Assembly: GCA_905214865.1 (NCBI GenBank)
Contig: CAJMNO010000007.1
Coordinates: 34,219-98,218 of the forward strand
Direction: 5' to 3'
Length of the DNA stretch: 64,000 nucleotides
DNA from: an uncultured bacterium
Lineage (GTDB): Bacteria; Actinomycetota; Coriobacteriia; Coriobacteriales; Atopobiaceae
The translations under genes were made by a program, and so were the position numbers. Position 1 is the stretch's first letter. Each line of letters starts with the position of its first letter. Shown in pieces: positions 44,741 through 53,460 of the stretch. The notes beneath the pieces are model-generated. The model was not told the DNA's origin. It saw nothing but the letters and a program-made list of their open reading frames with translations, and made no database searches.

Positions 44741-45475
44741 ATGAGTTCAAGAGAGAAGATTGTTGAACTTATCCAATCTTACATTATTGAGAATAAGCTC
44801 CAACCTGGAGATAGGCTCCCATCGGAGCGCGAGCTGTGCGCGATTTGGGGCGTCAACAGGATGACGCTCAGAAACGCAATCAAGCGCCTTGAGGATCTTG
44901 GTGTCCTCGAGAGCAAGGTTGGGCTTGGCACATTCGTTGCCAAGCCTAGGATTGTCCGAAACCTTCAGGATACGCTGGGGTTCTCGGATGCCGTTCGCGC
45001 CGCAGGGGGAGAACTGACACGAGAGGTCGTCTTTTGCAAGCTCGTTGAGGCCAACAAGTTTGCGGTCAAGCACCTTCATGTCATGCTTGCCTCTCCCGTT
45101 CTCGCCCTGACTCGCGTCGGTAGCGTCAACGGTGAAAAGGCGGCGATAGAGAGCGTCTTGGTCAATGCTCGGAACTGCAAGGGGATAGAAGAGCATGACT
45201 ATGCGAAGGAGTCCCTATACGGTGTGCTCAGGGATTCCTACGGCATCATTGCCGATCACGGGTCGGAAAAAATCGATATCACCTCCCTCTCCGAGGAAGA
45301 GGCGGACCTGCTCGGGTACCCCGTTGGTACGGCCGCGTTCTTTCAGGAGGGATTGATGCTCAACCAAGAGGGCAACCCTCTGGAGTACTTCATGAACGTG
45401 ATACTACCCAGGAGGATCATCCTTGGTTCTGAAATGAGGCCATTTGCGGGCATGGGGGAATATGACAATGCATGA
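44741..45475 (+). CDS. GntR/HutC-family regulator with UTRA domain (1)
   Basis: The 244-residue protein begins with the GntR winged helix (LQPGDRLPSERELCAIWGVN, RMTLRNAIKRLEDLGVLESK, GLGTFVAKPR). A UTRA ligand domain fills the rest (LALTRVGSVNGEKAAIESVL to the NPLEYFMNVILPRR end). UTRA domains sense phosphosugars or similar ligands; FrlR of the frl operons is of this type. It overlaps the second GntR gene by 8 bp. The pair sits after the frlD/frlC operon and probably governs the island. Confidence 0.88.
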   Translation: MSSREKIVELIQSYIIENKLQPGDRLPSERELCAIWGVNRMTLRNAIKRLEDLGVLESKVGLGTFVAKPRIVRNLQDTLGFSDAVRAAGGELTREVVFCKLVEANKFAVKHLHVMLASPVLALTRVGSVNGEKAAIESVLVNARNCKGIEEHDYAKESLYGVLRDSYGIIADHGSEKIDITSLSEEEADLLGYPVGTAAFFQEGLMLNQEGNPLEYFMNVILPRRIILGSEMRPFAGMGEYDNA

Positions 45476-46193
45476 GATTGACGAGAACTCACCAATATTC
45501 ATGCAACTGCGCGAGGTAGTGCGCGAGCGCATTACTACGGGGGAGTATGCTCCTGGAGTCGCGATTCCCTCGGAGAATGCGTTGGCGCAGACGTATGGAA
45601 TAAATCGTCTTACAGTTAGGAACGCTCTGGATGGGCTTGTAAAAGAGGGCCTTCTCAAGCGAATTCAGGGAAAGGGAGTCTTTGTCGTCGGAAAACGCAT
45701 CGAGCGAAACCTTGACTACCTAACTGGCTTCCACAAGGCCATCGAGGGGGGCATGTCAAATCCTGGCGTCAAGATTCTCGAAAAGGAAAGGAGACGAGCA
45801 GGTTACGTCTATGCCCACGAGCTCGGGATTTCTCCAGATGACGACGTCTTCTACATTAAGAGGCTTTGCTACGCTGACGAGAAGCCCATTTCACTTGAGA
45901 CTGTCTTTGTCCCATGTGAGCTCTTTCCAAATCTCATGGACGTTGACCTTGAGGTGTTCTCGCTCCAAGACGTATATGGCTTCTACGGATCGGCTCCGGA
46001 TCGTGCGTGGCAGACGCTGGACATCGTCTCCGCAGAGCCAAAGCTGGCACGCATGCTCGAGCTTGGGGAGAACAGGAACGTGCTTCTCTTCACCTGCTAT
46101 ACCTATCGGGCTGATGGCAGGATGATCGAGTACATGCAGTCCTACAACAGGAGTGACTCCTGCTTTTTCACAGTTAAGGTGACGAATGGCTAG
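45468..46193 (+). CDS. GntR/HutC-family regulator with UTRA domain (2)
   Basis: The 241-residue protein has the GntR winged helix (YAPGVAIPSENALAQTYGIN, RLTVRNALDGLVKEGLLKRI, GKGVFVVGK) and a UTRA domain (VFYIKRLCYADEKPISLETV, IEYMQSYNRSDSCFFTV). I prefer the ATG at 45468, 8 nt after GGGGGA; the ATG at 45462 is too close. It lies inside the tail of the first GntR gene. Two different UTRA repressors in tandem suggest two inducers, matching the duplicated kinases. Confidence 0.88.
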   Translation: MHEIDENSPIFMQLREVVRERITTGEYAPGVAIPSENALAQTYGINRLTVRNALDGLVKEGLLKRIQGKGVFVVGKRIERNLDYLTGFHKAIEGGMSNPGVKILEKERRRAGYVYAHELGISPDDDVFYIKRLCYADEKPISLETVFVPCELFPNLMDVDLEVFSLQDVYGFYGSAPDRAWQTLDIVSAEPKLARMLELGENRNVLLFTCYTYRADGRMIEYMQSYNRSDSCFFTVKVTNG

Positions 46194-46381
46194 GGACGGA
46201 CAGCTCTTCGTTTATCCCGACATCGCCATGTGAGTAGGTGACAAGTTCTCACTCGTCGTCTGCGGAGCAGTCTATATTTAGCTGGGGATTTGCCGTTCGC
46301 TGCTTCGATTAATACTGCTCAGGCCGCTAATCTGGCTTTGCCTACCGCTAACGTGCGGAGCAAGTCCCATCTCAATCTTGC

Positions 46382-46406
46382 TGGTATAAAATATAACAGA
46401 AGTTAT
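46382..46406 (+). promoter_or_regulatory. TGGTATA site and ATAAC/GTTAT palindrome before FGGY kinase
   Basis: TGGTATA (46382-46388) is followed by the palindrome ATAACAGAAGTTAT (46393-46406), in an AT-rich segment 30-55 bp before the kinase start. Both are plausible operator elements for the GntR pair directly upstream. Confidence 0.45.
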
Positions 46407-46435
46407 CTATTACATCACTCATAGAGAGGTGCATG

Positions 46436-47959
46436 ATGGCTGGCTGTTATTTCATGGGCATCGATACGGGAACATTCGCTAGCAAGGGAGTAATAATCGA
46501 TGCCGACGCTAACGTTATTTCCGAGAGCTCAGCGGAACACGGCATGGAGAACCCAAAGCCGGGTTATTACGAGCATGATGCCGAGGCGGTCTGGTGGCAT
46601 GACTTCTGCCAGATAAGCAACGACCTCATTGCCAAGAGCGGAATAGACCCAAAGGACATCAAGGGGGTCGCCGCAAGCGCCTTGGGTGCCGACTGCCTTC
46701 CGGTGGACGAGGAGTGTCGGCCACTGCGCAAGGCAATCCTCTACGGGATTGACGCTCGCGCCCTTGACCAGTGTCGCGAGCTGACGGAGATGTATGGGGA
46801 GAGCCAAATCAAGGAATGGTTTGGCCGTCCCCTCGGCTCCTCTGACGTGATGCCAAAGATCCTTTGGATCAAGGAGAACGAACCTGAGGTCTATTCCAAG
46901 ACCCACAAGTTCCTCACAGGGTCCAGTTACATCACCGCAAAGCTGACTGGGGAGTATTACGTCGACAAGTTTCTCGGCCTCGCAAGCTTCAACCCCCTCT
47001 ACAGGGAGGACGGTACTCCTGACCCGGACCTCTGCAAGCCGATTTGTCGTCCCGACCAGTTGGCAAGCGTTGGGGAAACGACCGATATCGCCGGCAGCGT
47101 CACCCCCCAGGCAGCGCAGGAGACCGGGCTTGCCGTTGGCACGCCAGTGACGGTTGGAACGGATGACTCCGGCGCCGAGGGCATCTCGTGCGGCATTGGA
47201 AGGCTTGGCGACCTCATGCTGCAGTTTGGCTCTTCGATTTATATGTTCCTGGTCACTGACCACCTCGTTAACGACGACAGGATTTGGCGTGAGCGCTTCA
47301 TCATCCCTGGGACGTTTGACGTCTCGGCTGGTACAAACACCGCCGGTACGCTGACCCGCTGGTTGCGTGACAACGTCTTTGCTGATCTGAAGAAGGCTGG
47401 CGAGGACGGGGGTGAGAATGCCTATGCCGCCATGGCAGAAGAGGCGAGCGACGTACCCCTGGGGAGCGATGGCTTGATCTGCCTTCCGTACTTCGCCGGG
47501 GAACGTACGCCTATCAACGATCCATATGCGAGTGGGGTCTACTTTGGGCTTAGGACTTCACACACCCGCGCGCACCTCTATCGGGCGGGACTCGAGGGGG
47601 TTGCCTTCTCCATCAATCAGCACTTCAAGATTTTCGAGGAGGATGGCGCCCCCATCTCTCGCGTCATGGCAGCCGGTGGTGGAACCAAGAACCCGCTATG
47701 GATGCAGATTGTAGCCGATGTCACCGGCAAGGAGATCTCGGTTCCCTCGATTGGGATTGGGGCCAGTTACGGTGACGCGATGATGGCTGCCGTTGGGACT
47801 GGCGCATGGGGCGGGTTTGGCGAGCTTGCGAGCAAGGTTCGGCCGGGAGTCACCTACAAGCCGGATATGGAGAACCACGAGAGGTACGAGAAGTACCAGA
47901 GGGTCTTTGATGCGCTGTATCCCGCGACAAAGGAACTGATGCATGAGCTCAATTGCTAG
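46436..47959 (+). CDS. FGGY-family carbohydrate kinase
   Basis: The 507-residue kinase is xylulokinase-like. The phosphate motif FMGIDTGTFASKGVIID opens it; GADCLPVDEECRPLRKAILY (substrate region), VTVGTDDSGAEGISCGIGRL (catalytic Asp), CLPYFAGERTPIND and RVMAAGGGTKNPLWMQIVAD (ATP site) follow in order. The family acts on pentuloses, hexuloses or polyols. Two ATGs are adjacent; the second (46436) is better spaced from AGAGAGG. It is paired with a BtpA/SgcQ protein 59 bp downstream. Confidence 0.88.
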   Translation: MAGCYFMGIDTGTFASKGVIIDADANVISESSAEHGMENPKPGYYEHDAEAVWWHDFCQISNDLIAKSGIDPKDIKGVAASALGADCLPVDEECRPLRKAILYGIDARALDQCRELTEMYGESQIKEWFGRPLGSSDVMPKILWIKENEPEVYSKTHKFLTGSSYITAKLTGEYYVDKFLGLASFNPLYREDGTPDPDLCKPICRPDQLASVGETTDIAGSVTPQAAQETGLAVGTPVTVGTDDSGAEGISCGIGRLGDLMLQFGSSIYMFLVTDHLVNDDRIWRERFIIPGTFDVSAGTNTAGTLTRWLRDNVFADLKKAGEDGGENAYAAMAEEASDVPLGSDGLICLPYFAGERTPINDPYASGVYFGLRTSHTRAHLYRAGLEGVAFSINQHFKIFEEDGAPISRVMAAGGGTKNPLWMQIVADVTGKEISVPSIGIGASYGDAMMAAVGTGAWGGFGELASKVRPGVTYKPDMENHERYEKYQRVFDALYPATKELMHELNC

Positions 47960-48018
47960 GCAGGTTCGGATGTCTTGCGAGCGAACCAGCGGCGAGATGA
48001 TGACCAAGGAGGTCTGTC

Positions 48019-48849
48019 GTGTGGATTAATGAGATGTTTGGAACCAAGAAGCCGATCATTGCCATGCTTCACTTGGATCCGCTTCCAGGGGATCCTAGGT
48101 TTGGGCATGACGGGGGCGGACTTTCCGATGCCGTCGAGCATGCAAAGAGGGACCTCGACGCACTCCAGGAGGGGGGCGTTGACGGCATCATCGTCTCAAA
48201 CGAGTTCTCTCTCCCATATCAGCGCCATATGGACTTTGTCACGCCTGCTTCCATGGCATACATTGTTGGCCAGCTGAAGTCACAGCTCTCTGTCCCATTT
48301 GGCGTGGACGCGATATCGGACGGCCTCGCCTGCATTGAACTTGCTGCTGCCTGTGAGGCTGACTTTGTCCGCGGGACGTTTTCGGGGGTCTACGTGGGCG
48401 ATGGCGGACTCTACAACAATGACTTCTCCATGCTGATGCGGAGGAAGGCTGCGCTGCACCTCGATAACCTGAAGATGCTCTATTTCATCAATCCCGAGTC
48501 AGACAGGAATCTCGATACGAGGGATCTTTCCGAGATTGCCTCGTCAACGATCTTTAAGGTTCACCCGGACGGGCTCTGCGTGTCTGCTACCGCCGCGGGG
48601 TCCGACGTAAGCACGGGGCTGATTGCTTCGGTTAAGAAGAAGAATCCCGAGGTCGCCGTCCTCGTGAATACGGGATGTCGTCCAGACACCATTCGCGAGA
48701 AGCTCTCCGTCTGTGACGCGGCGGTCGTTGGGACATATTTCAAGGAGGGGGGCCGCCTAGAGGACGAGAACTTCAATAACGTCCGCGTGGACGTTGACCG
48801 AGTCAGGGAGTTCATGAAGGTGGTCAGTGAAGTTCGTAGCGAAATATAG
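48019..48849 (+). CDS. BtpA/SgcQ-family TIM-barrel protein
   Basis: The 276-residue protein matches the BtpA/SgcQ family: PIIAMLHLDPLPGDPRFG, LDALQEGGVDGIIVSNEFSL (family GVDG.ivEN), FGVDAISDGLACIELAAACE, FVRGTFSGVYVGDGGL and AVVGTYFKEGGRL. SgcQ occurs in sugar-catabolic clusters of enterobacteria without an established reaction; BtpA relatives are fold-level aldolase-like barrels. The GTG start at 48019 has AAGGAGG 6 nt upstream. After the FGGY kinase it is a candidate aldolase or epimerase for the phosphorylated product. Confidence 0.83.
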   Translation: MWINEMFGTKKPIIAMLHLDPLPGDPRFGHDGGGLSDAVEHAKRDLDALQEGGVDGIIVSNEFSLPYQRHMDFVTPASMAYIVGQLKSQLSVPFGVDAISDGLACIELAAACEADFVRGTFSGVYVGDGGLYNNDFSMLMRRKAALHLDNLKMLYFINPESDRNLDTRDLSEIASSTIFKVHPDGLCVSATAAGSDVSTGLIASVKKKNPEVAVLVNTGCRPDTIREKLSVCDAAVVGTYFKEGGRLEDENFNNVRVDVDRVREFMKVVSEVRSEI

Positions 48850-48877
48850 CGGGAGGCACGATTGGTTCTTTGGGAGT

Positions 48878-48907
48878 GGCCGCTGGATCGAAGATGGTCC
48901 AGCGGCC
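48878..48907 (+). terminator. terminator of FGGY-BtpA operon
   Basis: GGCCGCTGGA pairs with TCCAGCGGCC across a 10-nt loop, 29 bp after the stop, followed by CCCATTTCT. Confidence 0.75.
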
Positions 48908-48971
48908 CCCATTTCTGCTAATAGCATGCATATGCCAAAACCAGTCTCCTTCGTAGTGTGATTTGCCAAAT

Positions 48972-49078
48972 AAAGATTTGACGCGTTTACGGGAGCCTAA
49001 CCGCGTCAAGTCTTACGGAACTTCGAGTCCCGTAATAATCGACGCGTTTATGGTCCCCTAAACGCGTCAAATCTTACG
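48972..49078. repeat. double-hairpin intergenic repeat, copy 2
   Basis: This is the second copy of the module at 17957-18064, in the same orientation. The GACGCGTTTA/TAAACGCGTC cores and CGGAACTTCGAG spacer are preserved, while base changes weaken the outer parts of the second stem. It lies after a terminator and before the mobile element. Confidence 0.9.
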
Positions 49079-49210
49079 GGGCTGGGTTCGTTCGGCCTCG
49101 CGGGTGGTTCACTTGCCTACTGAAGGGGATGGGGGAGCTGCTTGAGGCGGGTGATTCGGGAGTTCGCAGACTAACGGGAGACCAAGAGAGAAAGCCGAGA
49201 CTTAGCATGC

Positions 49211-49243
49211 AAAAAGGCCACGGGCAAACAGTACCCGTGACCT
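49211..49243 (-). terminator. terminator beyond distal tRNA-Thr fragment
   Basis: Reading leftward, AGGTCACGGG pairs with CCCGTGGCCT and is followed by TTTTT. It lies just past the duplicated tRNA-Thr 3' end and is probably the original terminator of that tRNA gene. Confidence 0.75.
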
Positions 49244-49254
49244 GCACTTTTCCA

Positions 49255-49301
49255 TGGAGCCAGCTATCAGACTCGAACTGATGACCCCCGCTTTACGAGA
49301 G
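49255..49301 (-). repeat. att site, distal copy (tRNA-Thr element)
   Basis: A 47-bp exact duplicate of 54496-54542, containing the tRNA-Thr 3' end from CCA to the anticodon loop. The rest of the tRNA is absent here, so this is the displaced end. Confidence 0.92.
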
Positions 49302-49416
49302 TTTTACCGTCTATGACAGCAAAGCTATTTCAGGAAATATTGGCTATTTACCTGCTCTTATTTAAGACAGAAATAGCCAACAAAGACAACGGGTGATAAA
49401 ATTCATAGTGCAATGC

Positions 49417-49428
49417 GTGTTGCAACAC
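49417..49428. promoter_or_regulatory. putative integrase arm-type site (left)
   Basis: The palindrome GTGTTGCAACAC lies 16 bp before the integrase start. GTGTTGCAA recurs twice near the other end (54404, 54417), the arrangement expected for integrase arm sites. Confidence 0.4.
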
Positions 49429-49443
49429 GAATCGAGGGGACAC

Positions 49444-50772
49444 ATGAGAGAGTTCCAGGAAAGCTCCTTGGGGTCAATACGTAAGCACCCGTGCGGCAGG
49501 TGGCAGGGAATAATCAGGTACCACGAGAAGATTCCCAACAAGACCGACGCGAAGGGAAACCCCGTCTACGGCCCTTGGAAGATGCTCACCAAACTCTTCG
49601 ATATCAAGTGCTACGGGGGCAAGGACAACACCCGTGGTTCGAAGAACGCCGAAAAGGCTCTCAAGGCATGGCGTGAAGAGGTGGAACGTGCCGAGCCGGA
49701 AAGAGCGCATAACGAGGAGCTGGAGGCGGCGGGAAAGCTCACCCCCGCCTCCACAGTCTCGCAGTTCGTCGATTCTTACCTACTGGCACAGCAAAAGCGC
49801 GTGGAGAAGTCCACCATGAACGGCTACCGCCGCGCCGCCCGCCTCATCGAGGACGGGCTGGGAGATGAGCCATTGAAGGGTCTCACGGCTGACTTGATTG
49901 AGCTGTGGATGGACGAGCAGGGCAAACATTATGCCCCGGTTACGGTGAACATAGCCTTTCGCCTGCTGAAGGCTTCAATACAACACGCCATGTATTCACA
50001 CATCATCGAGTACAACCCCGCCGACCAGGTGAAGCCCCTGAAGCAGCGCAGGCATGAACCTAACTACCTCCCCCCACAGGAACGCGTGCGCCTGCTCGAT
50101 GACCTCAACGCAAAAGACCCGCATGTGAGGCGTAGCGATGCCGCCGTCTTGGGAATCAAACTTGCGCTCTTCACCGGCATGAGGGAAGGCGAGATTTGCG
50201 GCCTTAGATGGCGCGACGTTGATTTTAGGGGGCAGTTCATCAGGGTGCGCAACGCCATAGGCCGCGACGGCGAAGGAACCTACGAGAAGACAGCCAAAAC
50301 GGATGGCAGCCGCAGGGACATACCTCTGCCGAAGCCGTTGGCCGATGAGCTTGCCGGCCTGAAGAAGAAATGCGCCTCCAAGAGGTCCGAAGGTGGCCTG
50401 ACCGATTCCCCGAACGATTGCTTCGTGCTCGGAGACCCCATGACGGGCGAATACTACAGCCCCCGCGTGCTGTGGCGTGCTTGGAGCCGCAGGGTGAAGC
50501 GCCTCGGCTTGGTAGGCTCCCAAGGCAAGCCCCCGACCTTCCATGACCTGCGCCACACGTTCGCGACCACAGCCATTGCCGAGGGGGCAGACGTGAAGAG
50601 CGTCGCCAGCATCCTCGGGCACGCTGATGCCTCAATGACACTGAACATATACACGAGCGCCGACCCAGAGGCCAAGCGCCGGACGATGGAGAGCGTTTTC
50701 GAGACGATGGAGGGCGGGGCAACCGCCGCCCGCGTGATACCTTTCGGCAAGACGGGAACTGATGGCAGATGA
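49444..50772 (+). CDS. tyrosine recombinase (integrase)
   Basis: The 442-residue protein has an arm-binding-like N-terminus with a long insertion, a core-binding domain (about 110-200: STVSQFVDSYLLAQQKRVEK) and a full catalytic domain. Catalytic residues are visible: Arg in FTGMREGEICGLRW, HDLRHTFATT (His, Arg), LGHADASMTLNIYT (His and nucleophile Tyr). A GAGGGG site precedes the ATG at 49444. It lies next to the distal att copy and is the obvious integrase for the tRNA-Thr site. Its gene overlaps the next by 4 bp. Confidence 0.93.
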   Translation: MREFQESSLGSIRKHPCGRWQGIIRYHEKIPNKTDAKGNPVYGPWKMLTKLFDIKCYGGKDNTRGSKNAEKALKAWREEVERAEPERAHNEELEAAGKLTPASTVSQFVDSYLLAQQKRVEKSTMNGYRRAARLIEDGLGDEPLKGLTADLIELWMDEQGKHYAPVTVNIAFRLLKASIQHAMYSHIIEYNPADQVKPLKQRRHEPNYLPPQERVRLLDDLNAKDPHVRRSDAAVLGIKLALFTGMREGEICGLRWRDVDFRGQFIRVRNAIGRDGEGTYEKTAKTDGSRRDIPLPKPLADELAGLKKKCASKRSEGGLTDSPNDCFVLGDPMTGEYYSPRVLWRAWSRRVKRLGLVGSQGKPPTFHDLRHTFATTAIAEGADVKSVASILGHADASMTLNIYTSADPEAKRRTMESVFETMEGGATAARVIPFGKTGTDGR

Positions 50773-51329
50773 AAAGGTATGGGCATAAGGAGATGCGTGT
50801 CCCTGTGACGCTCGATGAAGCCTACAAGACTCTCGGGGTCAAATTTGAGCAAGTGGCGGCGGCCATAGGATGCGACGTCAGGACGCTCAAGCGGTGGCGA
50901 GACGGCGGCGAGTACGACCCCAATGGGACTTACGAAGGATGGGGAGACCGCGCAATCGAGTGCATAAACGAGGCACTGGAAGCTCGCAGCGACGAGCTGC
51001 ACGGTAGGTTTGTAGACCATCTTAGGAAGCTGGAACTGGACTTCAAGACCAACCAAATCAATCTGGGCGAACCGGAGCGCGTAGGCAGTCTGGAGGACGA
51101 TGAGCTGGACTTCTACCACGACCTGTACGTGGATGGGTGGAATCTCGAAGCCGCTTGGAGTTTCGCCTATCAAAACATTGCGTTCGGGAAAGTGCCCATC
51201 GCGTTCGGCAGACGCATGCAGCTGGAAGCACGCGCCCGGGAGATGATAGGGTCGATGGATGACACTGCCCTTGCACGGTTCGTTGGGCCGAAGCCAGCAA
51301 AAGGAACTCCGAGGTCACACGCCAAGTAG
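50769..51329 (+). CDS. unknown HTH-like protein
   Basis: The 186-residue product starts with a possible HTH (TLGVKFEQVAAAIGCDVRTL, then KRWRDGGEY) followed by helical, charged sequence. I do not recognise the family. The ATGA overlap with the integrase stop suggests coupling. It may be a regulator of the element or a directionality factor. Confidence 0.65.
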   Translation: MKRYGHKEMRVPVTLDEAYKTLGVKFEQVAAAIGCDVRTLKRWRDGGEYDPNGTYEGWGDRAIECINEALEARSDELHGRFVDHLRKLELDFKTNQINLGEPERVGSLEDDELDFYHDLYVDGWNLEAAWSFAYQNIAFGKVPIAFGRRMQLEARAREMIGSMDDTALARFVGPKPAKGTPRSHAK

Positions 51330-51566
51330 CCCCGCAAGACCACAAACCCCACAGCAAAGTCGGGCATGGATTACTCATCCTAGAGTCAATCCGTGCCCGA
51401 TTTGTTGTCACTCATCCCCTTTCGAGGCACAAAACGCCTGATGAGCATTATCCAAACGTGTCCGATTCTTTTTGAAATAGCAGGTAGACGTGTCTTTTCT
51501 GAGTTCGTATCGTCATTCATGACAAGGGCGGCGACAACCGCCAAAACACGAACTTAGGAGGCACAA
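51330..51566. other. short gene-free interval in element
   Basis: This 237-bp AT-rich interval separates the integrase unit from the excisionase-replication unit and probably contains the promoter of the latter. No further structure was identified. Confidence 0.35.
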
Positions 51567-51791
51567 ATGACGCAAGTGATGATGGACGTTGGACAGGGGC
51601 ACGAACCGTTGCCGCCCTCTCTCAGCCCAAGACAGGCGGGCGAGGTAGCAAACGTGAGCGCGCGGACGATGATTCGACTGTGCAACAGCGGTGCCGTGAA
51701 GGCGGTAAAGGTTGGCGGGCAGTGGCGCATAGGCCGCGATGCCCTCATAGAGCAGCTCGGCCTCGGAGAGGCGATGCACGATGCCAGCTAG
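51567..51791 (+). CDS. excisionase-like MerR-type HTH protein
   Basis: This 74-residue protein is almost only a winged HTH of the excisionase/HTH_17 kind (SLSPRQAGEVANVSARTMIR, VGGQWRIGRDALIEQL). Such proteins direct excision or regulate integrase. AGGAGG lies 7 nt before the ATG. It overlaps the next gene by 11 bp. Confidence 0.8.
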   Translation: MTQVMMDVGQGHEPLPPSLSPRQAGEVANVSARTMIRLCNSGAVKAVKVGGQWRIGRDALIEQLGLGEAMHDAS

Positions 51792-52170
51792 GGATGGAAC
51801 GGCCCCCGCGATGGTTGCAGCCGTCGCAGAGGCCAAGGGCGAGGGGTTCGGAGCCACCTCCTCACAGATGATAGCCGACAGGCGCAGGAGGTTCATGCGC
51901 GAGGCGGAGGAGTGGGTCTCCGAGAACGAGGGCGCTTGGTCTTGCATGGTCAGGACGGCGCGAGTCTACGCCTCCCAGGGGCGCAGGTTCGGGATGCAGG
52001 AGCTTGCGGAGCAGGTTCGCAGGCGGGATTTCACCGACAGCCACGGGCGCACCACCAAGGTGAACAACAACCACGTCGCGGCGCTAGCGCGTCTGCTTAT
52101 GGCGGAGGTGCCAGCGTGCCGCCAGCTCATCGAGCGCCGCACGGGCGCATACGACGGCCTCATGGGCTGA
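51781..52170 (+). CDS. unknown small protein of the element
   Basis: The 129-residue protein is unrecognised. It is largely helical with FMREAEEWVSENEGAWSCMV and RKVNNNH-like motifs (TTKVNNNHVAALARLLMAEV). Similar-sized proteins precede Rep genes in actinobacterial mini-elements, but I cannot name a family. It lies 10 bp before the Rep-like gene. Confidence 0.6.
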   Translation: MPARDGTAPAMVAAVAEAKGEGFGATSSQMIADRRRRFMREAEEWVSENEGAWSCMVRTARVYASQGRRFGMQELAEQVRRRDFTDSHGRTTKVNNNHVAALARLLMAEVPACRQLIERRTGAYDGLMG

Positions 52171-52180
52171 GGTCACGGCT

Positions 52181-52990
52181 ATGAGCGGCGAGAGCGAGCC
52201 ATTCACGCGAGTATGGGCAGGAATGCTCGCCGCCGTGGCGGAGGCCAACGTGAGCGGGAAGGAGCTTGTCGTGCTCATCTCCCTGATGCGCTACCAGCAG
52301 GACGAGGGCGGGGAGGTTTGGCGACCGGTGAGCGAGATAGCCGCCGAGTGCGGGCTTTCCGAGAGCAACGTGCGCAACAGGCTCGCCTCCCTCACGCGCA
52401 AGACGTTTAGGGGCAAGGATGGCTCCCCCGTCCCCGTAATCACGAGGGTCAGCGAGGGCCACAGGGGGCGGGCGGCGGTCTACACCGTCAACCTGCCGAG
52501 GGAATGTGCAACGAATCCGTTGCCCTTTATGGGAGGAGGCGAAAGAGGCGAAGCGCAACGGAACCGCAAGGAATGCGCAACGTTTTCGACTGATTGCGCA
52601 ACGAATCCGGGGTTAAAGCGCAACAAAGTCGTTGCCCCATTAGAACCAATAGAACGTATCCATAAGAACAGATTAGAAGGGGGCGTTTTTGGCAAAACGC
52701 CGTCCCCTTTCCCCTCCGAGGAAGAGTGGAATAGGTTCATCGAGAAGAACGGGCTGGGGGAGCCGTACCGCGACGAGTGGGGCAGGCTCGAATCCAGAGG
52801 TTGGGTCGACGCGGAAGGCAACCCCATACGGGACTGGAGAGCCTACCTGCTGCGCATCTCGGAGAGGGTGGACGATGCCCACGAGCGAGCGAGCAGCCAC
52901 ACCTTCTACGACCCCCGCTCCAGGATTCCGCCCGATGAGTACCGCGCACTGACGGGCGAGGAACCCGACATGGCCGACTGCCCGTTTTAG
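52181..52990 (+). CDS. replication-initiator-like protein with N-terminal wHTH
   Basis: The 269-residue protein has an N-terminal winged helix like phage/plasmid replication proteins (FTRVWAGMLAAVAEANVSGK, WRPVSEIAAECGLSESNVRN, VYTVNLPRE). A central low-complexity linker follows (residues about 108-150), then a C-terminal region with WNRFIEKNGLGEP and DWRAYLLRISERVD. The DNA encoding the linker holds iteron-like repeats, as in lambda O and Rep proteins that bind origins inside their own gene. This is why I favour a replication role over a plain regulator. Confidence 0.65.
   Translation: MSGESEPFTRVWAGMLAAVAEANVSGKELVVLISLMRYQQDEGGEVWRPVSEIAAECGLSESNVRNRLASLTRKTFRGKDGSPVPVITRVSEGHRGRAAVYTVNLPRECATNPLPFMGGGERGEAQRNRKECATFSTDCATNPGLKRNKVVAPLEPIERIHKNRLEGGVFGKTPSPFPSEEEWNRFIEKNGLGEPYRDEWGRLESRGWVDAEGNPIRDWRAYLLRISERVDDAHERASSHTFYDPRSRIPPDEYRALTGEEPDMADCPF
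52505..52631. repeat. iteron-like repeats, candidate replication origin
   Basis: Five copies of a TGCGCAACG(AATCCG) unit lie inside the Rep-like gene at about 52505, 52552, 52574, 52595 and 52617. The last four are spaced 22, 21 and 22 bp, two helical turns, so their faces align. An oppositely oriented CGTTGCCC half also follows the first and last. This is the pattern of Rep-binding iterons. Confidence 0.6.
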
Positions 52991-53036
52991 CGTTCAAGGG
53001 CGCTTTCTGGCGCCATTTCACAGAAAGGAAGTCTAT

Positions 53037-53435
53037 ATGTCCAATAGGAACTACGAAAAGGCCGTGGCCGCTCTGGTGGCTTACCCCACCACGAAGGAGG
53101 CGGCAAAGGCCGCAGGCATGGGAGAGTCCACCTTGCGCGCCTACAAGTCTGACCCCGAGTTCGTCGAGCTGTACGCAGCCGCAAGACATGAGCTGATAGA
53201 TGCGGGGGTGAAGTCCATGCAGGAGAGGTTCTCAGAGGCCGTGGAGACTGTCTTCGAAATCATGAACGACAAGACGGCCTCGCACAGCGTCCGCCTCAGC
53301 GCGGCGAACTCAATCATCAACAGCTGCGTGCAGCTCACGGACGAGGTGGAGCGCATGGAGCGAGCCGCGAGTGGCCGCAAGGCGAACCGCGAACTATTCG
53401 GTGGCCTTAGCGACTTCCTCCGCACCGATAAATAG
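53037..53435 (+). CDS. small HTH protein, terminase-small-subunit-like
   Basis: The 132-residue protein has an HTH (YPTTKEAAKAAGMGESTLRA, YKSDPEFVELYAAARHEL) followed by helices with ASHSVRLSAANSIINSCVQL. This layout fits the phBC6A51/HTH_Tnp_1_2-like proteins often annotated as phage terminase small subunits. Gram-positive phage satellites typically encode such a subunit to redirect helper packaging. No large subunit is present in the element, consistent with dependence on a helper, but the assignment is by pattern only. Confidence 0.6.
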   Translation: MSNRNYEKAVAALVAYPTTKEAAKAAGMGESTLRAYKSDPEFVELYAAARHELIDAGVKSMQERFSEAVETVFEIMNDKTASHSVRLSAANSIINSCVQLTDEVERMERAASGRKANRELFGGLSDFLRTDK

Positions 53436-53460
53436 GCACAGAACAAGATTGGAGAAAACC

